Source: Vibrio tritonius
GTDB lineage: Bacteria; Pseudomonadota; Gammaproteobacteria; Enterobacterales; Vibrionaceae
Direction: 5' to 3'
NCBI RefSeq assembly: GCF_001547935.1
Contig: NZ_AP014636.1
Location: 806,001-870,000, forward strand
Length of the DNA: 64,000 nt
Of this stretch, positions 16,878-25,455 are shown piece by piece. The translations under genes were made by a program, and so were the position numbers. How positions within the stretch are numbered: the first letter of the stretch is position 1; every line of letters begins with the position of its first letter. Under the pieces are notes generated by a model, which worked only from the letters and a program-made list of their open reading frames with translations, was not told the origin of the DNA and made no database searches.

Positions 16878-18269
16878 CTAAATGTGGATGGTGTTATCTT
16901 TACTCACTGTAGCCGCCGATTCTGAAGGGGCTTTTTTGCTGCCAGTTAAACCATTGTAGTCTGAAGCTACGCTGATGGTTTGGAAATCTGGATAAGAGTT
17001 TGCACCATGTTCAGAGAAGTCTAGACCTGTCATCTCTTCTTCTTTTGTTACACGCATACCGATGGTGAGATCGATACATTTAAACAGAATCAAACCTGTA
17101 CCAAATGCCCAGATAAAACAAGCTACGATGCCGGTCACTTGTACACCGATTGTTCCCCAAGAGAAGCCTGCTTGGTCAAAGATACCTGCTGCCAATGTGC
17201 CCCAAGCGCCGCATACACCATGGGCAGATACTGCGCCGACAGGATCGTCGATTTTTAGGCGGTCAAGGAACAGAACAGAGAGCACGACGAGCACACCAGC
17301 AATCGCACCAATGATAACAGCAGAAAGTGGTGTAACGTTCGCACAGCCCGCTGTGATCCCAACGAGACCTGCCAGCGCGCCGTTTAAGGTCATACCCACA
17401 TCGCTTTTACCGTATTTCATTAGGGTGAAGAGCATAGCTGCGACAGAACCAGCCGCTGCAGCGAGCGTAGTCGTTACGGCGATTGACGCGATAGAGGTAT
17501 CACCTGTGGTGGTTGAACCTGGGTTAAATCCATACCATCCGAACCACAATAGGAAAACACCCAGAGCCGCAAGCGGTATGTTGTGGCCAGGGAGTGGTCG
17601 AACTTTACCATCTTTGGTGTATTTACCGATACGAGGACCAACCACAATAGCACCTGCCAGCGCTAACCAACCGCCCATAGAGTGAACGACAGTTGAGCCC
17701 GCAAAATCAATGAAGCCTAAATCTTCTAACCAGCCGCCGCCATGGTACAAACTTCCCCATGCCCAGCTACCGAAAATGGGATATATCAGTGCAGAAACGA
17801 AAACGGAGTAGATAAGGTAAGCACTGAATTTGGTGCGTTCAGCAACCGCACCTGAGATGATGGTTGCAGCGGTTGCACAGAACACCACTTGGAACATCCA
17901 GAAAGCGAAGTTCCATGGTGCATCGTCACCGGTTGCACCGCTAAAGAAGAAGTCAGTGGTGCCGAAATAACCGTTACTCACACCAAACATTAGGCCAAAG
18001 CCAATTGCCCAAAAAGCTAGGGAACCGATACAAAAGTCCATCATGTTTTTCATCATAATGTTGGCTGCGTTTTTCGCTCGGGTGAGTCCTGTCTCAACCA
18101 TCGCGAAACCCGCTTGCATCAAGAACACGAGGAAGCCTGCAATCAGTGTCCATACAAAGTTAAGGTTATTCTGTACTGTGTCGGCGGTTAGCGGATCATC
18201 CGCAGCCATAGCAACCGCTGGCAGACAGAGCAGGCTTGCAATTAACATCCTGTTAAAAACGATTTTCAT
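16878..18269 (-). CDS. amt: Ammonium transporter (Amt family)
   Basis: A 463-residue inner-membrane ammonium channel with an N-terminal signal-like segment (LLCLPAVAMA) and about eleven transmembrane helices. Amt landmarks are present: MQAGFAMVETGLTRAKNA, FWAIGFGLMFG, the AWGSLYHGGGWLEDLGFIDFAGSTVVHSMG region (split here) and DDPVGAVSAHGVCGAWG, which holds one of the pore histidines. The C-terminal tail after about residue 400 is longer than in E. coli AmtB. GAGAGG precedes the ATG. No glnK is adjacent, unlike the usual glnK-amtB pair. A possible NtrC site lies upstream. Confidence 0.93.
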   Translation of the reverse strand: MKIVFNRMLIASLLCLPAVAMAADDPLTADTVQNNLNFVWTLIAGFLVFLMQAGFAMVETGLTRAKNAANIMMKNMMDFCIGSLAFWAIGFGLMFGVSNGYFGTTDFFFSGATGDDAPWNFAFWMFQVVFCATAATIISGAVAERTKFSAYLIYSVFVSALIYPIFGSWAWGSLYHGGGWLEDLGFIDFAGSTVVHSMGGWLALAGAIVVGPRIGKYTKDGKVRPLPGHNIPLAALGVFLLWFGWYGFNPGSTTTGDTSIASIAVTTTLAAAAGSVAAMLFTLMKYGKSDVGMTLNGALAGLVGITAGCANVTPLSAVIIGAIAGVLVVLSVLFLDRLKIDDPVGAVSAHGVCGAWGTLAAGIFDQAGFSWGTIGVQVTGIVACFIWAFGTGLILFKCIDLTIGMRVTKEEEMTGLDFSEHGANSYPDFQTISVASDYNGLTGSKKAPSESAATVSKDNTIHI

Positions 18270-18523
18270 AGTTCATAGCCTCTCTAATTCATAAAGAAAA
18301 AAAGTCGTTCGTTTGATAGGTGTTAGATCGGCATGCATAGTTGATTCCCAACTCGTGCCAAATGAAAAAATTCTTTTGCGTGTTGGGAGGTTTTGATAGT
18401 TAACGGTATTTAACCTGTTAAATAGTAAAGATATTATCCTCTGCTCCATTTTGATGAAAAGGGACGTAATAGTGTGTTTTATGGGAGGAAAATCACTTTT
18501 AAAACGGTCTTAAAATGGGGTTT

Positions 18524-18540
18524 TGCACAAATGGTGTGCG
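18524..18540. promoter_or_regulatory. Possible NtrC-type enhancer site upstream of amt
   Basis: The 17 bases from 18524 begin TGCAC and end GTGTGCG, matching about nine of the twelve defined positions in the NtrC consensus (TGCACC-N5-GGTGCA). The site is some 255 bp upstream of the amt start, a normal enhancer distance. A convincing sigma-54 promoter was not found, so this is tentative. Confidence 0.3.
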
Positions 18541-18650
18541 TATTTGCATCACTGTGAGCCAAGTTGGGGCGAGGGTAAAATGTGTGAAATTACTGAAAGA
18601 TAGCGATAAGGCCTGCGTTATGTTGGCGCAGTGTTGTGGAAGGCTTGAAC

Positions 18651-18700
18651 AAAAAAGAGACGATAATTTACGGCAAGTGTACCGTAGACGATCGTCTCTT
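18651..18700 (-). terminator. Terminator of the decarboxylase operon
   Basis: AAGAGACGAT at 18655-18664 pairs with ATCGTCTCTT at 18691-18700, with an inner TACGG / CCGTA stem (18669-18686). On the reverse strand the hairpin is followed by a T-run. It lies 50 bp past the DUF554 gene stop. Confidence 0.85.
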
Positions 18701-18748
18701 GAATTCAGTGCGTAGTGTTTATTTGTTGCTTAGCCGCTTAAACGTAAC

Positions 18749-19468
18749 TTAGTGGCCGACGATGGCTACCCAGTAGTGAGAAATAGGCATCGCAATAAAG
18801 AGTGCTGGCAACATGTTGGCGATAGCAAAGGATTTAATCCCTGCGATACGAAAACCGGTCGCAAACATAATTAAGCCACCCACAGCAGAAAAGTCTGCAA
18901 TCATCATTGGCGTTGTTAATGGCATGATGGAGGCCGCAGCGAAGTATAAGATCGCTTGGATGATAAATTGTGGAATCGCGAGCACTGCAACGGGTAAACC
19001 CAGCGAAATCGCGAAGATACCCGCAGTACACAAATCCAAGAACGCTTTGATGATCAGCATGGTTGGATCGCCGGTCATCCCTTCATTCATTGAACCAAAG
19101 ACACCTGTACCACTTGCACACAGCAGTACCAAAATGGCGATGAATTTTTCCATGTACTGTTCTTGAGTTAGGTTATGGCCAGCAGGGCTGCCAAAGCGAC
19201 CCATAAAGTTTTTCACCTTACCAGCGACCGTCTGGATGTGGCTTTCCAGATTGATCACTTCGCCAAAAATAGAACCGATAAGAACAGAGAGGATAACAGC
19301 CGATAAGTTTTGTACACGTCCGGTCATTGCCAAGCCTAGCCCCATAGAGGCTAGACCGAAAATCAAAGGCAATCCATTACGTACACGTTCACTGACTTTA
19401 CTGCCAAGAAAGCTACCACCAGCACCACCGATAATCACTGCCGCGCCGTTAATAAATGGACCAATCAT
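18749..19468 (-). CDS. DUF554 family membrane protein (YqgA/YdfK-like)
   Basis: A 239-residue hydrophobic protein with about six or seven transmembrane segments. The start IGPFINGAAVIIGGAGGSFLG and the later FGLASMGLGLAM and GEVINLE match the DUF554 family, to which E. coli YqgA belongs; its function is unknown. AAGGG precedes the ATG and the gene begins 15 bp after the UbiD-like decarboxylase, so it is the last gene of that operon. The context suggests a role in moving an aromatic acid substrate, a phenolic product or a counter-ion, but nothing in the sequence proves it. Confidence 0.82.
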   Translation of the reverse strand: MIGPFINGAAVIIGGAGGSFLGSKVSERVRNGLPLIFGLASMGLGLAMTGRVQNLSAVILSVLIGSIFGEVINLESHIQTVAGKVKNFMGRFGSPAGHNLTQEQYMEKFIAILVLLCASGTGVFGSMNEGMTGDPTMLIIKAFLDLCTAGIFAISLGLPVAVLAIPQFIIQAILYFAAASIMPLTTPMMIADFSAVGGLIMFATGFRIAGIKSFAIANMLPALFIAMPISHYWVAIVGH

Positions 19469-19483
19469 GGAGATACCCTTAAA

Positions 19484-20983
19484 TTAGTTTTTTGGAAGGA
19501 AGCGTTGGTAATCGACTTCCATAAATTGTGAACGTTGGAAACGCGTGTCTTTTAGCTCAAAAGGAACAGTACAGTCGTAAATGGTTTTACAAGAGATACC
19601 GCGGCCTTTAATAGAAGGGCTCATGTCAGGCATTTGTGATGGATCCAATACGTGCGTACTTGCCCCAGGAATCACGATGGTATCAACATCGGATTGGTGG
19701 CGGGTGTTTAGTGCCCACATCACATCATTACTATCAAAGATATCGACATCTTCGCCAACGATGATGAGGTTTTTCAGTTCAGGGAAGGCACCAAACGCGA
19801 CTAAAGCGGCTTGACGTTGACGACCTTCATCTTTAGGGGACAGCTTTTTAAATTGCATTACTGCCATCAATTTACCGCCGCCTGAAGAGTGCGCATAAAC
19901 GTTTTGCACGCGACCTGGCATAGCACGCTCTGTCATTGAAAGAATGCTGGCTTCAGTACAGATACCCGCAAGGCTTACGTGCTCTTCACTACAACCGATA
20001 CAGGTTTGGGTGATTGGGTTAGTGCGAGTGGTAACGGATTTCACTTTAATCACAGGAAGGCTAGGGTTTGCACCACCTGTGTATCCTGGGAATTCAGGCA
20101 TCGCTTTGCCGGTGTGGCTGTTTTGGTCTTCCACCACGCGGTAATCAGGTAGAATTTCTCCTTCAATCACGATTTCTGCGTGGGCTATGGCTTTCGTGTT
20201 CACGCTTTTCGCTTGAACCAATTCCACTGGACGGTTGCGGAATGCACCCGCAATTTCCAATTCGTTAAAGCCAAGTGGTGTTACTGGTGGCTCAAAACAA
20301 GCTGAGACATACACTGCTGGATCAAGACCGATGTTCACGGTAATTGGCAGTGCTTTACCAGCAGCTTCCGCTTTTTGGCGGAACACATCAATGTGACGAC
20401 CAGGAGAGAAGAAGATAGACACTTCATCGCGCGCTTGGAAACATTGACGGTGAATGGTGACATCACTTTCGCCGGTTTCTGGGTCTTCTGCGTAAACCAA
20501 ACCCAGTGTTACGTATGGGCCTGCATCTTCAACCGTGTTGGTTGGCGCTGGAATGATTTTACGAATATCGAAATCGGGATCATCGGCGTAGTAAACCACT
20601 TCTTGGCAAGGTGCTTCTTCTACCAAAACCGGTTTTACTGGGTTGTTGGCGGCTTTCATCATGGCGTGACCAAGATATTCAGGTTCATGACCAAGCAGCA
20701 GTGCAGTACGAGAGCGGCTAGCGAGAACGCCGATCGCAACCGGTTTGTTATCAAAGCCTTTGACGTTGTTAAACATCATCATTGGGCCTTCTTTGGTAGG
20801 ACGCATGGTGGTACCTGCCGCACCAATGTGACGGTATACACCAGAGAGTTCACCAACGGGATCGACTTCTACATCTGTTTCAAGCACTTGACCTTCGTAT
20901 TTGGATAAGAACTTGATCGCAGAGCGAAGATCAACAATCTCTTCTCGTGCTTGGGCATAATCTTGTTCAGTATATTTTTTCAT
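19484..20983 (-). CDS. UbiD-family aromatic acid decarboxylase (LpdC-like)
   Basis: A 499-residue UbiD-family (de)carboxylase, which uses prenylated FMN to remove carboxyl groups from aromatic or unsaturated acids. Characteristic segments include KFLSKYEGQVLETDVEVDP near the N-terminus, the GxxxxxxPxEVV-type EAPCQEVVYYADD near residue 140, and SVNTKAIAHAEIVIEGEI near 260. Its length and its LpdD and UbiX-like neighbours point to a gallate/protocatechuate/hydroxybenzoate decarboxylase like LpdC, and not ubiquinone-pathway UbiD. AAGGAAAT precedes ATG 20983, which is why this start was taken over 21037. It is the third gene of a tight four-gene operon. The exact substrate is not determinable here. 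Confidence 0.88.
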   Translation of the reverse strand: MKKYTEQDYAQAREEIVDLRSAIKFLSKYEGQVLETDVEVDPVGELSGVYRHIGAAGTTMRPTKEGPMMMFNNVKGFDNKPVAIGVLASRSRTALLLGHEPEYLGHAMMKAANNPVKPVLVEEAPCQEVVYYADDPDFDIRKIIPAPTNTVEDAGPYVTLGLVYAEDPETGESDVTIHRQCFQARDEVSIFFSPGRHIDVFRQKAEAAGKALPITVNIGLDPAVYVSACFEPPVTPLGFNELEIAGAFRNRPVELVQAKSVNTKAIAHAEIVIEGEILPDYRVVEDQNSHTGKAMPEFPGYTGGANPSLPVIKVKSVTTRTNPITQTCIGCSEEHVSLAGICTEASILSMTERAMPGRVQNVYAHSSGGGKLMAVMQFKKLSPKDEGRQRQAALVAFGAFPELKNLIIVGEDVDIFDSNDVMWALNTRHQSDVDTIVIPGASTHVLDPSQMPDMSPSIKGRGISCKTIYDCTVPFELKDTRFQRSQFMEVDYQRFLPKN

Positions 20984-20993
20984 AGGATTTCCT

Positions 20994-21377
20994 TTATAAG
21001 TTGGAATCTTTTTCTTGTTCGGCAAACAGATCTTCAATCAGATCCGTTACCAATTCTTGAATCACCTTAATTTGCGTAGGGAAGGCGTCATCAATATGGA
21101 TACCGCAATTGACACTCACTACGCTGTTCAACCGTGACGCCAGCTCTTGTGCGACATGATGAGCCAGCAAATCTTCTTTATGACCAAGCACGCACATCAC
21201 TGACGTGCTGGCGCTGATTTTGCCACCTTGTTGCAAACTGGGTCTGGGTTGAGCAAGCGCGCTCGCACCGATGTGGGGTTTATCACCCCCAGAGAGAATG
21301 ACGCTGTAGTCATCACCGATGGGAATCATATCGAGTCGAACTTGGATTCCTTGGCGCGCTTTGATTAAGGAGATCAT
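20994..21377 (-). CDS. lpdD: LpdD-type prenylated-flavin chaperone
   Basis: A 127-residue protein lying between the UbiX-like and UbiD-like genes. It matches remembered LpdD proteins, the accessory factors of gallate-type decarboxylases thought to help deliver or mature prenylated FMN. Recognisable stretches include DMIPIGDDYSVILSGGDKPHIGA and SVMCVLGHKEDLLAHHVA. It overlaps the UbiX-like gene by 4 bp (ATGA) and ends 11 bp before the decarboxylase start, so all three are coupled. The family call is moderately strong; the biochemical role comes from the literature on that family. Confidence 0.72.
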   Translation of the reverse strand: MISLIKARQGIQVRLDMIPIGDDYSVILSGGDKPHIGASALAQPRPSLQQGGKISASTSVMCVLGHKEDLLAHHVAQELASRLNSVVSVNCGIHIDDAFPTQIKVIQELVTDLIEDLFAEQEKDSNL

Positions 21378-21946
21378 TTGTCTTCACACCACCGCTTGTA
21401 ATGGGTTGCTTCAATACCAAATTCATGAAGAATCTTACCGACGACATGGGTCTCCATATCTTCAATCGATTCTGGGCGGTTGTAGTAAGTGAGCATTGGC
21501 GGCATGATGACCGCGCCATATTCCGTTGCGGTGAGCATATTTTTTAGATGCAGGCGGCTTAATGGCGTTTCACGGGCGACCAAGACCAATTTACGACGTT
21601 CTTTGATGTTTACGTCGGCGGCTCGCAGTAGCAGATTATCGGAATAGCCGTGCGCAATCCCTGCTAAGGTTTTCATGCTGCAGGGAACCACCACCATGCC
21701 TTCGATGCGAAACGTTCCGCTGGCAATACTGGCGCCGGTATTTTCGTTGTCATGCACCACATCAGCGAGACAATTGAGTTCTAATATGTCGTGATCGGTT
21801 TCCATTTCGATCGTGCGTTCACTACCACCGGAAACCACTAAGTGCGTTTCAATCTCTGGGTGATTACGTAATTCTTTGAGTAGTCGAAAAGCAAGTTGCA
21901 CGCCGCTGGCGCCGCTCACTCCCACCACTATTCTGCGCGTAGTCAT
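21374..21946 (-). CDS. UbiX-like flavin prenyltransferase (LpdB-like)
   Basis: A 190-residue flavoprotein of the UbiX/Pad1 family, which prenylates FMN to make the UbiD cofactor. It begins with RRIVVGVSGASGVQLAFRL (the nucleotide-binding motif) and carries VVVPCSMKTLAGIAHGYSDNLLLRAADV and RKLVLVARETPLSRLHLKNM, all family hallmarks. It is the first gene of the operon and dedicated to the adjacent decarboxylase. A separate housekeeping ubiX is probably elsewhere. The intergenic region to the divergent LysR gene holds a candidate operator. Confidence 0.9.
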   Translation of the reverse strand: MTTRRIVVGVSGASGVQLAFRLLKELRNHPEIETHLVVSGGSERTIEMETDHDILELNCLADVVHDNENTGASIASGTFRIEGMVVVPCSMKTLAGIAHGYSDNLLLRAADVNIKERRKLVLVARETPLSRLHLKNMLTATEYGAVIMPPMLTYYNRPESIEDMETHVVGKILHEFGIEATHYKRWCEDK

Positions 21947-22007
21947 GTGTTACCCCTAGTTAGAACAGGGTTTCTAGTATAGAGATTGAGCTTGGCTAAT
22001 CTATAAC

Positions 22008-22030
22008 GTAATATGAATACCAAATATTAC
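22008..22030. promoter_or_regulatory. Inverted repeat between the decarboxylase operon and its LysR gene
   Basis: GTAATAT (22008-22014) and ATATTAC (22024-22030) are perfect arms around a 9-bp spacer, in the short gap between divergent genes. This is the expected place for the LysR operator. Confidence 0.45.
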
Positions 22031-22044
22031 ATTTTGGAATGTTC

Positions 22045-22983
22045 ATGAAGTCAGTAAAACCGTTAAACAATATAAATATGAATCTGTTACTGCCGCTGAA
22101 CGCCCTTTTGGAATACAGAAGTGTGACCGCTGCCGCAGATTCACTAGGCATCGCTCAACCGACCATGAGTAAGCATCTGGCAGCGCTAAGAACAGTCCTT
22201 AACGATCAGTTGCTTGTGCGTGTTGGTAGCCGAATGCAACTGACGCCGGCCGCATCAGAAATCCAAGCGACCCTCTCTTTGGTACTTAATGGCCTTACTG
22301 ATATTTTTTCCGCCAATTACGATCCGTTAAAAGATAAGCGTGAGTTTATTATCGCTTGCCCAGACTACGTCAGCGTCTACATTCTGCCGGATGTCATTCA
22401 GCCATATATGAATGATGATTCTGCCGTGTCGTTTAGTGTGATTAACTGGGACCGCCAAGCCCGCAGTTTGCTGCTTGAGGGGTTGATTGATTTTGTGATT
22501 ACCATTGATGAGGATTTTGCGCCGAACTTTATTCGTAAAGTGGTGGACAAAGATGACTGGGTGATGGTGATGCGTGAAGGGCATCCTCTAAGTGTGCAAG
22601 AAAAAGTGACGACCGAAGAGATGCTCTCATACCCCTACGCTCAAACCATTACCGGGGGAGGAAGCGCTAAACAGATCGACCGCTATTTCCATAATCACAA
22701 GCTTAAACGCAACATTAAGCTGTCTGTACAGGGCTATATCTCTATGTATTGTGCGATTCGCAATAGTGATATGGTGTCGATAGTTCCTTTGCATCAAGCC
22801 GCCAATATGACCAAAGATTTCGGTTTAACCTACCGCAAATTGCCGTTTAGAATGGCGCAATCGCAGCACTCAGTCTATTGGCATGAAAAGTTCAATAACG
22901 ACAGTTCACATCGGTGGTTTAGAGAACATATTATTAACGAAATCGTTAATCATCCTCGCCATCGCGTGAATACAGAAATCTAA
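22045..22983 (+). CDS. LysR-family regulator of the decarboxylase operon
   Basis: A 312-residue LysR-type regulator. The helix-turn-helix is at about residues 12-70 (LNALLEYRSVTAAADSLGIAQPTMSKHLAALR), and the remainder is the effector-binding domain, of the NodD/LinR-like subgroup judging by NMNLLLPLNALLE. ATG 22045 has GGA at a proper distance; ATG 22039 directly abuts that GGA and is less likely. Being divergent from the UbiX-like gene, it is the probable regulator of the decarboxylase operon, responding to an aromatic acid. Confidence 0.88.
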   Translation: MKSVKPLNNINMNLLLPLNALLEYRSVTAAADSLGIAQPTMSKHLAALRTVLNDQLLVRVGSRMQLTPAASEIQATLSLVLNGLTDIFSANYDPLKDKREFIIACPDYVSVYILPDVIQPYMNDDSAVSFSVINWDRQARSLLLEGLIDFVITIDEDFAPNFIRKVVDKDDWVMVMREGHPLSVQEKVTTEEMLSYPYAQTITGGGSAKQIDRYFHNHKLKRNIKLSVQGYISMYCAIRNSDMVSIVPLHQAANMTKDFGLTYRKLPFRMAQSQHSVYWHEKFNNDSSHRWFREHIINEIVNHPRHRVNTEI

Positions 22984-23098
22984 GTTAAACGTTTACACTT
23001 TTGTCGCTACTTCATGCTATTCTGAGCCCACAATTATAAGCCTCAGCCAGTCTATCTGTATTGAGGAACAAATTCGTAATGAAATAGGAGTGAATTGA

Positions 23099-23914
23099 AT
23101 GTCCGTTAGAGCAATCGCGGTGGATATGGATGGTACTTTCCTTGATCCGAACCAGCATTATGACAAAGCTCGTTTTCTCGCTTTGTATCAACAATTAAAA
23201 GATCAAGATATCGAATTTATTGTCGCCAGTGGTAACCAGTATTACCAGCTCGTCTCTTACTTCCCTGAAGTCGCTAATGAAATTTCTTTTGTGGCCGAAA
23301 ATGGCGCACTACTGTACTTACATGGTGAAGAGATTTTCCATGGTGTAATGACTGAAGATGCTCTCGATAAAGTCTATACCATTCTCGATGCTGACCCATC
23401 AATTGATTATGTTGCGTGTGGCCTCAATGGTGCTTACATGCTGCCACATATTAGCCAAGAATTTGCTGACATTGCTTCGCACCATTATGCCCGTTTAGAA
23501 AAAGTAGCAAGCATTCGTGCAATTGATGATGTGATGTTTAAGTTTTCAATCAAGACCACGGTAGACCATGCTGATACCTTAATTGCTGAACTTGCTGAGC
23601 AGCTTGGTGATGTGGTTCATACGGTTTCAAGTGGTTTCGGTTTTATTGACTTGATCATTCCGGGCCTGCACAAAGCAAATGGCCTGAAGAAAGTCTTGGC
23701 TCGTTTTGACATCGACCCATCTGAATGTGTCGCCATTGGTGATAGCCTCAATGATAAAGAGATGCTGGAACTGGTTGGTTACTCATTTGCTATGGGCAAC
23801 GCGGCCGACAAAGTCAAAGCCGTAGCTCGTTATCACACCGAGACCAACGAACAAGCTGGCGCATTAAACGTTATTGAAAAAGTGGTATCAGGCCAAGCGC
23901 CTTTTAATGCTTGA
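23099..23914 (+). CDS. Cof-type HAD hydrolase (sugar phosphatase-like)
   Basis: A 271-residue HAD-superfamily phosphatase of the Cof/YbiV type. Motif I is DMDGTFLD near residue 9, motif II is the Ser/Thr in VASGNQYYQ, and motif III/IV is near the C-terminus (KANGLKKVLARFDIDPSE, then GDSLNDKEMLELVG). The C2-type cap lies between. Such enzymes dephosphorylate sugar phosphates or related compounds; the substrate is not predictable. AGGAGT lies 8 bases before the ATG. It is monocistronic, with a structured non-coding element directly downstream. Confidence 0.88.
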   Translation: MSVRAIAVDMDGTFLDPNQHYDKARFLALYQQLKDQDIEFIVASGNQYYQLVSYFPEVANEISFVAENGALLYLHGEEIFHGVMTEDALDKVYTILDADPSIDYVACGLNGAYMLPHISQEFADIASHHYARLEKVASIRAIDDVMFKFSIKTTVDHADTLIAELAEQLGDVVHTVSSGFGFIDLIIPGLHKANGLKKVLARFDIDPSECVAIGDSLNDKEMLELVGYSFAMGNAADKVKAVARYHTETNEQAGALNVIEKVVSGQAPFNA

Positions 23915-23929
23915 TTGTTCTTGCGGTGC

Positions 23930-24093
23930 GCTATCCTCTAGCAAGGCTAAATCACTGTTCCTAAATGTAGGTCATTTAGGCAAATACTGAACGCAGACCC
24001 TCTTTGTCATCCTTGGCAAAGAGGGTCTGCTTATCAGCATCCGCCTTATGCGTAAAACTGAACATAACTAGGAACAGTTGTTTAGAGGATAGC
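23930..24093. repeat. Nested inverted-repeat (cloverleaf-like) element
   Basis: Outer arms GCTATCCTCTA (23930-23940) and TAGAGGATAGC (24083-24093) are perfect complements. A second pair, CACTGTTCCTA (23953-23963) and TAGGAACAGTT (24069-24079), matches at 10 of 11. Inside are two more hairpins: CCTAAATG / CATTTAGG (23960-23980) and a perfect 14-bp stem from GCAGACCCTCTTTG (23993-24006) to its complement at 24017-24030. This nested layout is more than a terminator and suggests a MITE-like repeat or a structured RNA. Confidence 0.6.
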
Positions 24094-24114
24094 CTCTCAA
24101 ACCATCCCTAAGGG

Positions 24115-24243
24115 GCGAGTTGTATTCGCTCCTATGCTGCGTTACCGATTTGCTACGTAGAATCACTATATATTCAAATCGGTGTCTTGCCTATGAGCGA
24201 ATACATTCTCGCTGAAACCGCATCTTGAGGTTACTTGGGTGTA
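24115..24243. repeat. Long imperfect palindrome ending in a dispersed motif
   Basis: GCGAGTTGTATTCGCTC (24115-24131) pairs with the segment at 24195-24212 with one base bulged and one mismatch; ACCGATTTG (24144-24152) pairs perfectly with CAAATCGGT (24175-24183). Directly after it comes TTGAGGTTACTTGGGTGTA (24225-24243), a motif with relatives at 16766 (reverse) and 44389. Together with the preceding element this may be one compound repeat of about 310 bp. Confidence 0.55.
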
Positions 24244-24244
24244 T

Positions 24245-24831
24245 ATGCATTCTTCTGATGTTCATAATTGGAAAATGTTTATTTTTATACATTTCATCAT
24301 TATTTAGTGGTAACTCTTAATATTCCACTTTATACCTCTTTAGAATAGTTATTCACTATATTCTCAAAATTACCCTCTTATTTTTGTGCATTTTAATGAA
24401 ACCAGTCTACTATGATTCTATCAAAGCTAGAAAAGAAAAGTGGTTACAGTGTTTGCGTTTAAACTATTGATTAATAATGGTTAAAATTTTGATCTGTCGC
24501 TGTTTTTAGTGATGTTTTGGATGATCGGATTTTAATGTAGGGTTGTTGTCGATTTGGGTTAATTAGTGAATCTAGCTTGAATTTATTTAATTTTAATATC
24601 GATGCTTATTTTTAAGTAATTGATATTTTTTATATCGAATAATCAAATGGTTATTTATTTTAGTTAAATGTTGTGTGCGTTTTGCTAGTGATTATATTTG
24701 TCTCTAACTTTTTATTGATTTTTTTGTAATTTATTGGGGCGAAATGTCGTAATCAGCAACGTTTTGTCTAATTCCGTTCAATTTGTAAAGCAACAAGGCA
24801 ACCTATTGAACTCAATTTAGGTGAAATCTCT
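24245..24831. other. AT-rich gap before the PAP2 gene
   Basis: No gene, clear operator or terminator is supported in this very AT-rich stretch. It should hold the promoter of the gene at 24832. Confidence 0.4.
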
Positions 24832-25383
24832 ATGAAGATGGTGGGTAAATCGTTGGTATCTGGGCTGCTACTGTCGTTTTTGTGTGTTTCAAGTGCTGTG
24901 CATGCAAAGAGCGAAACGTTAGAGCAGACCGGGGATTTTCTGCAATGGGGTATTCCAACGGGGGCTGCTTTTATTTCTGCGGCAAAACTTGACGGAGAGG
25001 GCTTTGGTCAGCTGATGGAAGGGGCCTTTTGGACGTCGTTTTCTACACACATGTTGAAGATTACTATTAACGCTGAACGTCCTAATGGACGTGACTATAG
25101 TTTCCCTTCGGGTCATACATCCGCTGCAGCTCAGGGGGCTGCTTACCTACAATTTCGCTACGGTTGGCAATATGGTTTACCTGCTTATATGCTTACAGGT
25201 GTAGTTGGTTACTCCAGAGTGGAAAATAAATATCATTATTGGCGCGACGTTGCTGCCGGCGCTGCTTTGGCGACAGGCATCCAATACGCTATTAGTGAAG
25301 CAGGATGGAGCGTGACTAATTTAGCGCTTGTACCAACGTTTGATGGTGACAGTGTAGGGCTTTTCGCATCACTTAAATATTGA
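24832..25383 (+). CDS. PAP2-superfamily phosphatase, exported
   Basis: A 183-residue protein with a signal peptide (cleavage near VHAK) and the three-part PAP2 acid phosphatase signature: KITINAERP near residue 78, YSFPSGHTS near 91-99, and SRVENKYHYWRD near 126-137 (the SR-x5-H-x3-D motif). PAP2 enzymes remove phosphate from lipid phosphates such as undecaprenyl pyrophosphate, or from other phosphoesters. It is shorter than most membrane PAP2 enzymes and only weakly hydrophobic in the middle, so it may be periplasmic or loosely membrane-attached. AGGTGA precedes the ATG. It is followed by an outer-membrane barrel gene after about 70 bp. Confidence 0.82.
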   Translation: MKMVGKSLVSGLLLSFLCVSSAVHAKSETLEQTGDFLQWGIPTGAAFISAAKLDGEGFGQLMEGAFWTSFSTHMLKITINAERPNGRDYSFPSGHTSAAAQGAAYLQFRYGWQYGLPAYMLTGVVGYSRVENKYHYWRDVAAGAALATGIQYAISEAGWSVTNLALVPTFDGDSVGLFASLKY

Positions 25384-25455
25384 TGATGGTGGTAACTTTT
25401 CTGCTCTGCCCGTTAGTGAGAATGTTTAACGTACAAATAGAACCAAAGGGACATT

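Noticed and set aside
17062..17685. Forward open frame of 207 codons inside amt
   Set aside because: Lies entirely antisense to a certain gene and has low-complexity composition.
18310..18375. Sigma-54 promoter for amt
   Set aside because: TGGCAC occurs on the reverse strand, but the matching TTGC element is not at the required distance.
20375..20908. Forward open frame of 177 codons inside the UbiD-like gene
   Set aside because: Antisense shadow of a clear decarboxylase gene, with no upstream ribosome site.
23993..24030. Simple Rho-independent terminator after the HAD gene
   Set aside because: The 14-bp stem is not followed by a T-run and is nested inside larger complementary arms.
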